A stretch of DNA of 17,848 nucleotides from an uncultured Spirochaetales bacterium (GTDB lineage: Bacteria; Spirochaetota; Spirochaetia; Sphaerochaetales; Sphaerochaetaceae): the NCBI GenBank assembly GCA_934276485.1, contig CAKQTE010000064.1, forward strand, positions 1-17,848. Reading direction: 5' to 3'. Shown here in pieces: positions 6,670-12,794 of the stretch. The translations under genes were made by a program, and so were the position numbers. Each line of letters begins with the position of its first letter. Position 1 is the stretch's first letter. Under the pieces are notes generated by a model, which had not been told where the DNA came from, did not search any database, and saw nothing but the letters and a program-made list of their open reading frames with translations.

Positions 6670-7010
6670 TGGAAATATCTCCTGAAGATAGCACTGATCT
6701 CACTATTGCATTCACTCTCAAACGCTCTATATTTCTTTAATAGTTCTCGTCCTTCGTCTGTAAGTGTTGCAGAGCCACCGCCACCAATACCGCCTTTAGT
6801 GCGATTGACAATCTCAGAACCAAGGCCAGTACTGGCATTTCTGATCATCATCCATGCTTTCGAATAGCTAAGTCCCATCTTTGCAGATGCATTTCTTACG
6901 CTTCCTGTCTCTTCTATATCTTCTAATAATTCAGCTACTCCTGGTCCAAAGAAGATGAAATCATCTTTTTTCAGCATTAGCTTATTAGCGAATGTTATTT
7001 TCGTGTTCAT
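6666..7010 (-). CDS. ModE-like one-domain transcriptional regulator
   Basis: The 114-residue protein corresponds to the N-terminal winged helix-turn-helix of ModE (COG2005). The family string FFGPGVAELLEDIEETGSVRNA is followed by the recognition helix region GLSYSKAW and a Gly-rich wing (TKGGIGGGGSATLT). It ends with an acidic helix. The C-terminal MOP/TOBE molybdate-binding domains of E. coli ModE are absent, so how it senses metal, if it does, is unclear. It is the first gene of the importer operon and overlaps the permease gene by 4 bases. No convincing Shine-Dalgarno precedes the ATG. A perfect 8-bp inverted repeat straddles the start codon, which may provide autoregulation. Confidence 0.88.
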   Translation of the reverse strand: MNTKITFANKLMLKKDDFIFFGPGVAELLEDIEETGSVRNASAKMGLSYSKAWMMIRNASTGLGSEIVNRTKGGIGGGGSATLTDEGRELLKKYRAFESECNSEISAIFRRYFQ

Positions 7011-7017
7011 CGCTAAT
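6984..7017. promoter_or_regulatory. Inverted repeat spanning the ModE-like start codon
   Basis: ATTAGCGA (6984-6991) and its exact complement TCGCTAAT (7010-7017) are 18 bases apart and bracket the start codon at 7008-7010. Read outward, the half-site ATCGCTA resembles the outer part of the E. coli ModE operator as I remember it. It could be a DNA operator, or an mRNA hairpin that masks the start. This is weak evidence but well placed. Confidence 0.4.
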
Positions 7018-7149
7018 CATTGTATTTCCATTAATAAAATGGCGCAAGAAGAATATAAAAAAGTTTATTCCTATATAAAAGCTAGGTAGAAGAATACCGT
7101 CATTAGGATATATATAGATATATATGACATTTGATTACGAGGATTTTCT

Positions 7150-8409
7150 ATGGGCATTAAGGATAAAGAATGGGAAAAGATATTCCAATCATTGAATATT
7201 TTACAAGAGATAAAAGCTAAAGGTGAATTTAATATTACTAGCAAGGATTTAAAAGAAGTTGGAAAGATTCATCATATATCAATAGAACCAAGATTGATGA
7301 TTAAGCATGATACATCAAAACAAAGACCTAAAATAATGGCAGATAACAATCTTAGTATCCTTAGTTTGACTAATACAGAGTGGAAAATTGCACCTTTTGA
7401 TGCTTATTACAAAGTTGAGGATAAAGTATCTGATTATATTTTCCATAGATTCCTTAATACTTTTGAAACCTTTTCAATAGACTCTTTAAATAATGAAACA
7501 ACCCAATTGAACTATGCATTTATTTCCGGAATATTGAACGATTTTGTAGAAGATATTCTAATCGAAACTACATCAGGTAAGAGAAGAGTTTCTGAATTTG
7601 AGTATGATATAAATAATGTTAACCATACTGGCACGATTCATATGAAAGTAAAAGGAGCACAGGCTGAGATCGATAAAGTCTATGAAGGTAATAATGCTAT
7701 ATATGTTGTTGAAGCAAAACAAGCAGAATATCCAGACTTTTTAATCAGACAACTTTATTATCCTTATCGAGATATTAAATCATCAACAAGAGTCACAAAG
7801 CCTGTTATTCCAATTCATATCATTTATGATTCTAAGTTGTATCTATTTGAGAAATATGAATTTGTGGATGAAAAAAATTATAATTCTTTGAAGTTACAAA
7901 AACAGTTGGCAGTAAAAATATCTGAAGAACATACTAAGGATGAACTGTGTCAGATTATACAATCAACTAGAGTAAGGAGGGAGCCATCCATTACTTTCCC
8001 TCAAGCGAACAATGTTGTTTTGTTCGTTAGGCTTCTGAAGTTTTTGAAAAAAAGTAAAACAGCAAAGGAAATTGCTGAATATATACACTATGATGTACGA
8101 CAGGGTGCATATTACGGTACAGCATTACTATATTTGAACTTTGCAAAAAAGGAAAATGACAAGTATAAAGCAAAGACCTGCGATGAAATAGATTTTGAAA
8201 TGCGTTTTGCAAAAGCTTTGGCATCATTGCCAATCTTTAGGGCTATATTAGAGGAATCTATCAAAGCTAATGAGTTAATATCCTCGGAAAGAATTGAAGC
8301 TATTATATTCTCAAATAGAAAGGATATAACCGATAATACAATTTCTCGTCGTGCTAATTGTGCTTATAAATGGTGCGAGTATGTTCTTCGAGCATTTGGG
8401 TATGTATGA
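7150..8409 (+). CDS. PD-(D/E)XK restriction endonuclease, winged-helix C-terminus
   Basis: This 419-residue protein resembles a group annotated as type II restriction enzymes. The N-terminal part (about 45-90) has the SIEPRLMIKHD and NNLSILSLT strings. A PD-(D/E)XK core follows: Glu173-Ile-Asp175, then 12 residues, then Glu188-Ala-Lys190 at the end of a hydrophobic strand (AIYVVEAK), and then FLIRQLYYPYR. Residues about 296-345 look like a winged helix (TAKEIAEY...ALLYLNFAKKE) that could read DNA or regulate. The start has GAGGA 6 bases upstream. It lies just before a Dam-like methylase on the same strand, which suggests a restriction partner. The recognition sequence is not readable from the sequence, and I am unsure of the precise family name. 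Confidence 0.75.
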   Translation: MGIKDKEWEKIFQSLNILQEIKAKGEFNITSKDLKEVGKIHHISIEPRLMIKHDTSKQRPKIMADNNLSILSLTNTEWKIAPFDAYYKVEDKVSDYIFHRFLNTFETFSIDSLNNETTQLNYAFISGILNDFVEDILIETTSGKRRVSEFEYDINNVNHTGTIHMKVKGAQAEIDKVYEGNNAIYVVEAKQAEYPDFLIRQLYYPYRDIKSSTRVTKPVIPIHIIYDSKLYLFEKYEFVDEKNYNSLKLQKQLAVKISEEHTKDELCQIIQSTRVRREPSITFPQANNVVLFVRLLKFLKKSKTAKEIAEYIHYDVRQGAYYGTALLYLNFAKKENDKYKAKTCDEIDFEMRFAKALASLPIFRAILEESIKANELISSERIEAIIFSNRKDITDNTISRRANCAYKWCEYVLRAFGYV

Positions 8410-8450
8410 TTTTTGAGTAATTATTTAGAATTTTTCAAAAATATATTGTA

Positions 8451-8472
8451 TCTATTCCAGAGCTCGAATAGA
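8451..8472 (+). promoter_or_regulatory. 7-bp dyad upstream of the methylase gene
   Basis: TCTATTC (8451-8457) and GAATAGA (8466-8472) form a perfect dyad with an 8-base spacer. It ends 11 bases before the GAGGA ribosome site of the Dam-like gene. It is placed like an operator for a DNA-binding methylase, and the methylase begins with a helix-turn-helix. Confidence 0.4.
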
Positions 8473-8493
8473 ATAATACCACGAGGAAAAATC

Positions 8494-9537
8494 ATGGAAT
8501 ATGTGTCAGCAAGAGAAAAAGGGGATATGTGGGGTATTTCCCAAAGAAGAGTTTCTGCTTTGTGTGCAGAAGGAAGAATAGAAGGTGCTAAGTTTGTTGG
8601 CAATATGTGGATTATACCTCAGAATGCAGAAAAGCCAATTGATCCAAGATGTCAAATTGAAGATAAAAACAAAATGATTCCATTTGTTAAATGGGCTGGT
8701 GGAAAGAGACAGATTCTATCAGAATTAAAGAGTAGAATGCCATCTTCTTTTGATAGGTACTATGAACCATTTGTTGGAGGTGGTGCACTATTCTTTGATC
8801 TGGAATTACCAAGAGTAACTATCAATGACATTAATCAGGAATTGATCGCTGTATACAGAAGTTTGAAAGATGAAGAGTTGTATCAAAATCTATTAAAAAG
8901 ACTGGATGCTTATCAAGAAGAGCATAACAAATGCTCAACTGTGGAAGAAGCTCAGGAGTTCTTTTATTCAATCAGAAAGATTGACCAGGAGATCATATAT
9001 GAAACCCTTCCTTTGTATGAGAAAGCAGCAAGGATGATATACCTAAATAAGACTTGCTTTAATGGATTATATAGAGTCAATGCCAAGGGATATTTCAATG
9101 TTCCTTTTGCAAAGAAACTACCAGTAACTTTATATTCAATCGATAACTTTGAAAAGATTCATAAATACATGACTAATAGTGATATTGAAATCACATCAAC
9201 AGATTTCAAATCTGCTCTTAAGAATGCAAAGAGTGGGGACTTTGTCTATTTTGACCCACCTTATGACAAAATCAAAAAAGAAAATGAACTCTCTACAAGC
9301 TTCACATCCTATGCAAAGGATGGTTTTGAAGAGAAAGAACAGATAGAACTAGCAGATCTATTCAAAGAGCTCTCTTTAAAGGGTGTATATTGCATGCTCA
9401 GCAATCATAATACAGATTTAATCCAGAATTTGTATAAAGATTTCAATATCGATGTTATTAATGCTCGTCGTGCAATTAATAGTATTGGCTCTGGTAGAGG
9501 ACCTGTTGAGGAAGTGATTATTAGAAACTATGAATAA
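8494..9537 (+). CDS. dpnM: Dam/DpnM-like adenine methylase with N-terminal HTH
   Basis: This 347-residue alpha-class N6-adenine methylase is closely like DpnM/Dam. The SAM motif region is FVKWAGGKRQ (64-73) with EPFVGGGALFFDL (91-103), then NGLYRVNAKG (190-199) and the catalytic DPPY (254-257). Dam/DpnM enzymes methylate the adenine of GATC, which fits the DpnII nuclease nearby. Residues 1-55 are an additional small helix-turn-helix (WGISQRRVSALCAEGRIEGA...MWIIP) not found in DpnM. I chose the ATG at 8494 because GAGGA lies 6 bases upstream and the protein then begins exactly with this domain. A TTG start at 8413 would add 27 residues without support. It overlaps the next gene by 8 bases. Confidence 0.9.
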   Translation: MEYVSAREKGDMWGISQRRVSALCAEGRIEGAKFVGNMWIIPQNAEKPIDPRCQIEDKNKMIPFVKWAGGKRQILSELKSRMPSSFDRYYEPFVGGGALFFDLELPRVTINDINQELIAVYRSLKDEELYQNLLKRLDAYQEEHNKCSTVEEAQEFFYSIRKIDQEIIYETLPLYEKAARMIYLNKTCFNGLYRVNAKGYFNVPFAKKLPVTLYSIDNFEKIHKYMTNSDIEITSTDFKSALKNAKSGDFVYFDPPYDKIKKENELSTSFTSYAKDGFEEKEQIELADLFKELSLKGVYCMLSNHNTDLIQNLYKDFNIDVINARRAINSIGSGRGPVEEVIIRNYE

Positions 9538-10330
9538 TAAAACCTGCTCGCTTCCAATTGATAATTTACCAAAACGTTCAATTAAAAAGTTGTCTGCTGA
9601 ATGCGCAATTATTGAAGGTGATAGTTTTCGCATTTTAAAGAAATTACCAGACAAGTCTATTAATTTAGTATTTGCAGATCCTCCATATTTTCTTTCTGAT
9701 GGAGGAATAACTTGTAATTCAGGGAAGATGGTTTCCGTTAATAAAGGCAAGTGGGATGAAGCTATTGAAATAGACAAAAAGATCTCTTTTAACCGAAAAT
9801 GGCTGAAAGAGGTATATCGTGTACTTGCCGATGATGGAACACTATGGATTTCTGGAACATTTCATATTATTTATGCAATTGCTGTTGCTTTGGAAAAAGA
9901 ACATTTTAAGATAATTAATAATGTTACTTGGCAGAAAACAAATCCACCACCTAACATTGCTTGTAAAACATTTGTTCATTCAACGGAAACCGTTTTATGG
10001 GCAAAAAAGGCAGATTCTAAAAAATATACTTTTAATTATCTTGATATGAAGCTTGAAAATGGTGGTAAGCAAATGAAAGATGTATGGTCATCTTCCTTAA
10101 CTCCACATCGAGAGAAAATATTTGGAAAGCACCCTACGCAAAAACCTCTGTTTTTACTAAACAGAATAATACAATCATCGTCAAAAGAAGGCGATGTTGT
10201 TTTAGATCCATTTGCTGGTAGTTTTACGACAGGAGTAGCTGCTTTAAGCCAAAATCGAAAATTCATTGGTATTGAAAAAGAACATGAATATGTTGAAATT
10301 GGCCTAAAGCGTATTTCAAATTTATTGTGA
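9530..10330 (+). CDS. dpnA: DpnA-like beta-class DNA methylase with altered SAM motif
   Basis: This 266-residue protein matches DpnA, the second methylase of DpnII systems, along its length. It has FADPPYFLSDGG (DPPY at 50-53), VSVNKGKWD, NNVTWQKTNPPPN, FVHSTETVLWA, QMKDVW and GKHPTQKP. DpnA methylates GATC and can act on single-stranded DNA during transformation. The SAM-binding motif near the C-terminus normally reads DPFxGSGTTG. Here it is DPFAGSFTTG, with phenylalanine (residue 232) in place of a conserved glycine, which may weaken or abolish activity. It starts inside the end of the Dam-like gene (8-base overlap), so translation is coupled. Its stop touches the convergent dpnII stop with no bases between. 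Confidence 0.88.
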   Translation: MNNKTCSLPIDNLPKRSIKKLSAECAIIEGDSFRILKKLPDKSINLVFADPPYFLSDGGITCNSGKMVSVNKGKWDEAIEIDKKISFNRKWLKEVYRVLADDGTLWISGTFHIIYAIAVALEKEHFKIINNVTWQKTNPPPNIACKTFVHSTETVLWAKKADSKKYTFNYLDMKLENGGKQMKDVWSSSLTPHREKIFGKHPTQKPLFLLNRIIQSSSKEGDVVLDPFAGSFTTGVAALSQNRKFIGIEKEHEYVEIGLKRISNLL

Positions 10331-11188
10331 TTATTTCAATTTAGAAATAATGCCTCCTTCCAGGTCTGCAATATTATAGATTGTATCTAGAACATCAAAG
10401 GTTTCTTCTAGATTATGTCTTGCACTTTGCCAACCATATCCATCTGTAAACCAAACAAATTCAGCATTGATTATATGTTGTGCTTCAAGTGCAAGAGTTT
10501 TGTAGCTCCTTGCCGTTTCATTTAGTTTTGAACCACCAGAACCATAGAAGTTGGTTTCAATAAGATAAACAGTTGAAGGTGATTTGATAACAAAATCAAA
10601 TCTTTTCTCTGTCTTTCCATTGTTAGATAGGGCTGATAAATCTATTTCCCATTTCTTTGTTATTTCTGAGAGCTTCATTTCTTTGAAATAGTTAACATTT
10701 TTAATGTAACCTGCTTTTTGGATATAGCTTTCAACTAGATCTTCCATTAGGTGTCCACCGCGGTTCTTCCTGCCATTTGAATCAAGACCTGTTTCAACGC
10801 CTAATACATAATCAACAAGGTTGTTGACTAAGTGATTAGCTAACATATCAAATAAGCCTGTTTTTCTCATGAATTCCTTGTATTGCTCTATTGAATAATT
10901 AAATCTGTTGAAGTTATAGGTGAAAGCTCCATCCTTGTCCTGTGCATATATTTCATTTTCTCTTACAGCTAAAAGAATAGGGATACATTTCAAGCATTCA
11001 GGATATCTTTTAAGAATTGTTTCAAATTCTGATTCAATATTCTTTGATCCGACAAGAGCATTTAGGATATTAAGTTCTATTTTGATTCCATCTACATTTC
11101 TTACGACTTTATCAAAATCAATGTAATAGTTGTATGATGCAATTGTGGCTCTAAAAGACTTAAGCCATTCATTAAAATCACGTTTCAT
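10331..11188 (-). CDS. dpnII: DpnII/MboI-type restriction endonuclease (GATC)
   Basis: This 285-residue protein matches DpnII along its length. Features include FNEWLKSF, YYIDF.KVVRNVDGIK, LNALVGSKNI, VNNLVDYVLGVETGLDSNGRKNRGG (residues 122-145) and DLSALSNNGKT. The core is RFDFVI..YLIETNFY, with D198, E211 and N213 as the likely nuclease residues, followed by GSKLNETARSYK. DpnII cuts unmethylated GATC. The start at 11188 is chosen because GGAGG lies just upstream and the length then equals the family (about 288). The open frame continues 40 codons upstream without support. It is the only RM gene on the minus strand, divergent from the third methylase and tail-to-tail with the DpnA-like gene. 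Confidence 0.93.
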   Translation of the reverse strand: MKRDFNEWLKSFRATIASYNYYIDFDKVVRNVDGIKIELNILNALVGSKNIESEFETILKRYPECLKCIPILLAVRENEIYAQDKDGAFTYNFNRFNYSIEQYKEFMRKTGLFDMLANHLVNNLVDYVLGVETGLDSNGRKNRGGHLMEDLVESYIQKAGYIKNVNYFKEMKLSEITKKWEIDLSALSNNGKTEKRFDFVIKSPSTVYLIETNFYGSGGSKLNETARSYKTLALEAQHIINAEFVWFTDGYGWQSARHNLEETFDVLDTIYNIADLEGGIISKLK

Positions 11189-11208
11189 TTCTTCCTCCAC
11201 AATAAACG

Positions 11209-11238
11209 ATTGTAACAGAAAAAAAGTTCTTTTAGCAA
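11209..11238 (-). promoter_or_regulatory. Putative dpnII promoter
   Basis: On the minus strand TTGCTA (11233-11238) and TACAAT (11209-11214) are 18 bases apart, with the ATG about 20 bases beyond the -10. The -10 matches consensus at five positions. It lies in the 90-bp gap shared with the divergent third methylase, so the two transcripts probably compete or are co-controlled. Confidence 0.5.
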
Positions 11239-11278
11239 AAATCAGAGATTTTGCCTTTATAAGGTAAGGAGTGTTCGA

Positions 11279-11995
11279 ATGATTTACTGTGGAAACTGTA
11301 TTGAACAAATGAAATCGCTTAAGAGTGGCTCTGTAAATTTAATCTTTGCAGACCCACCTTACTTCTTATCTAATGGTGGCCTTTCTATTAATAGTGGAAA
11401 GGTTGTATCCGTAAACAAGGGCGAGTGGGATAAGAAAGAAAACTATGATGATGTGCGAAAGTTCACATATGATTGGCTAAAAGAATGTAATCGATTGTTG
11501 ATGGATGACGGTTCTATGTGGATTAGTTGTACACATCATAATCTTTATGATTTGAAAAGTTCTATTGAGAAGTTGAATATGAAAATAATCAATGTTGTGA
11601 TATGGAACAAAATGGATCCTCCTCCATTGATTTACAAGACTAGATTCAAATTTTCTTATGAGATGATTATTTGGTGTTCTAAAGGGAAGTCTCATTTCTT
11701 TGATTATCAGGCTATGTTTAAGGAACATCATGAAGAAATGACTGATGTATGGTTGATGCCTGCCGTCTCGAAGAATGAAAAACTTCATGGTTATCATCCA
11801 ACTCAGAAACCCGAGTGTCTTTTGGAACGAATTATCAAATGTTCTTCCAAAGTAGGCGATGTGGTTTTGGATCCTTTTTCTGGAAGTGGTACAACCTGTG
11901 TTGCAGCTAAAAGACTTGGACGTAAATATATTGGAATTGAATTAAATCCAAAGTATTGTGAAATAGCCAATTTAAGACTAGCTGATATTAAATAG
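11279..11995 (+). CDS. Second DpnA-like beta-class DNA methylase
   Basis: The 238-residue protein is a beta-class amino-methylase related to, but clearly distinct from, the DpnA-like protein upstream. It has FADPPYFLSNGG (DPPY 25-28), VSVNKGEWD, a target-region string NKMDPPPLIYKTRFKFS, YHPTQKP and an intact SAM motif DPFSGSGTT (198-206), then KYIGIELN. It may protect the same site as DpnII, or a different site recognised by the other nuclease. AAGGAG lies 7 bases before the ATG. It starts divergently from dpnII and ends at a strong terminator. Because its SAM motif is intact, it could compensate for the altered one in the upstream paralogue. Confidence 0.9.
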   Translation: MIYCGNCIEQMKSLKSGSVNLIFADPPYFLSNGGLSINSGKVVSVNKGEWDKKENYDDVRKFTYDWLKECNRLLMDDGSMWISCTHHNLYDLKSSIEKLNMKIINVVIWNKMDPPPLIYKTRFKFSYEMIIWCSKGKSHFFDYQAMFKEHHEEMTDVWLMPAVSKNEKLHGYHPTQKPECLLERIIKCSSKVGDVVLDPFSGSGTTCVAAKRLGRKYIGIELNPKYCEIANLRLADIK

Positions 11996-12001
11996 AACCA
12001 T

Positions 12002-12032
12002 AGCGGGGCTCTTCACAGGGCCCTGTTTCTTT
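12002..12032 (+). terminator. Rho-independent terminator closing the RM island
   Basis: The arms 12002-12012 and 12017-12027 pair over 11 positions, including three G-U, around a TCAC loop. TCTTT follows. It sits 7 bases after the third methylase stop. Confidence 0.85.
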
Positions 12033-12052
12033 GACTCTATCTATCTTTGTAT

Positions 12053-12081
12053 TTGTTTTATTCCATTACGTATTCTAAAAT
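12053..12081 (+). promoter_or_regulatory. Putative promoter of the molybdoenzyme maturation genes
   Basis: TTGTTT (12053-12058) and TAAAAT (12076-12081) are 17 bases apart. Transcription would start near 12088-12090, at or next to the ATG of yqeC. No Shine-Dalgarno precedes that ATG, so the message may be leaderless. Confidence 0.45.
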
Positions 12082-12089
12082 ATATAGCT

Positions 12090-12794
12090 ATGGAATTATA
12101 TAAATCACTTGCTGCCTTAATCGAAGGTAAAGCACTAATTGCAATAACAGGAGGTGGTGGAAAGACCACTCTTATGGAGAATTTGGGAGAGTATCTTAAG
12201 AAAGAGGGATACTCAGTACTTATTACTACAACAACTAAGGTTGCATCTCCTGTTTTTCATGATTACAAGGTAGACTTTGTTTATTCGGATGGCTCAGTGT
12301 TCTCTCATGCTGCTAAAAAGGGAGAGTCTGTCTTCTATGCCTCTCGTAGTTATGATAGCAAAAAGTGGATGAGTCCAGAGCTTAGTGAGATAGAGATATT
12401 GTCGCAGCTTTATGATGTTGTTATCTATGAAGCAGATGGGTCTAGAGGGCTTCCTTTGAAATATCATAATTGGAGAGATCCTGTTGTTCTTCCTTCTACA
12501 GATATCGTAATTGGTGTTATGGGTATGTGGGGCATTGGATACAAAGCATACGAAATGTGCTTTGGTGATGGTTCTGATACCATAATCGACACTTCTTATT
12601 TAAATGAATATATTCGCTCAGAAGAGGGTCTTAAGAAGGGTATGGATTATTCTGATGTGAAGATGTTTCTCTTCAATGGCGCTGAGAGCGCAACAGAAGA
12701 GCAGATGAAGGCTTTGAAAGCCATTACAATGCCTGCTGGTTTTATTGGCTATATCGCATCAGAAAAGGAGAATATCCTATATGAAACTCTTTGA
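12090..12794 (+). CDS. yqeC: YqeC, selenium-dependent Mo-hydroxylase accessory protein
   Basis: This 234-residue P-loop protein of the YqeC family has ITGGGGKTTLM (19-29) as its nucleotide-binding loop. TTTTKVASP, YEADGSRGLPLK (a Walker-B-like acidic segment) and P.tDiVIGV follow, all typical of YqeC. The family is found with YqeB, XdhC/CoxI and MocA-like proteins and is proposed to help mature selenium-dependent molybdenum hydroxylases such as xanthine dehydrogenases. Its biochemical step is not established. It overlaps the next gene by 14 bases, so the two products are made together. The ATG has no ribosome site but a promoter-like element ends 8 bases before it. No molybdenum hydroxylase structural gene lies in the window. 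Confidence 0.87.
   Translation: MELYKSLAALIEGKALIAITGGGGKTTLMENLGEYLKKEGYSVLITTTTKVASPVFHDYKVDFVYSDGSVFSHAAKKGESVFYASRSYDSKKWMSPELSEIEILSQLYDVVIYEADGSRGLPLKYHNWRDPVVLPSTDIVIGVMGMWGIGYKAYEMCFGDGSDTIIDTSYLNEYIRSEEGLKKGMDYSDVKMFLFNGAESATEEQMKALKAITMPAGFIGYIASEKENILYETL

Noticed and set aside
7106..7127. Alternating TATATA dyad before the first RM nuclease as a ModE or promoter box
   Set aside because: It is low-complexity AT sequence. The halves overlap and lack the CG ends of known ModE sites. It may still contain a -10, but no partner -35 is clear.
8413..8493. 27-residue extension of the Dam-like methylase from a TTG start
   Set aside because: It has no ribosome site, while the ATG at 8494 has GAGGA at 6 bases and begins the HTH domain.
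11189..11308. 40-residue N-terminal extension of DpnII
   Set aside because: It overlaps the divergent methylase start, has no ribosome site, and DpnII-family length fits the internal ATG with GGAGG upstream.
12015..12026. CAGGGCCCTG palindrome as a protein-binding site
   Set aside because: It is better explained as the 3' arm of the terminator that spans 12002-12032.
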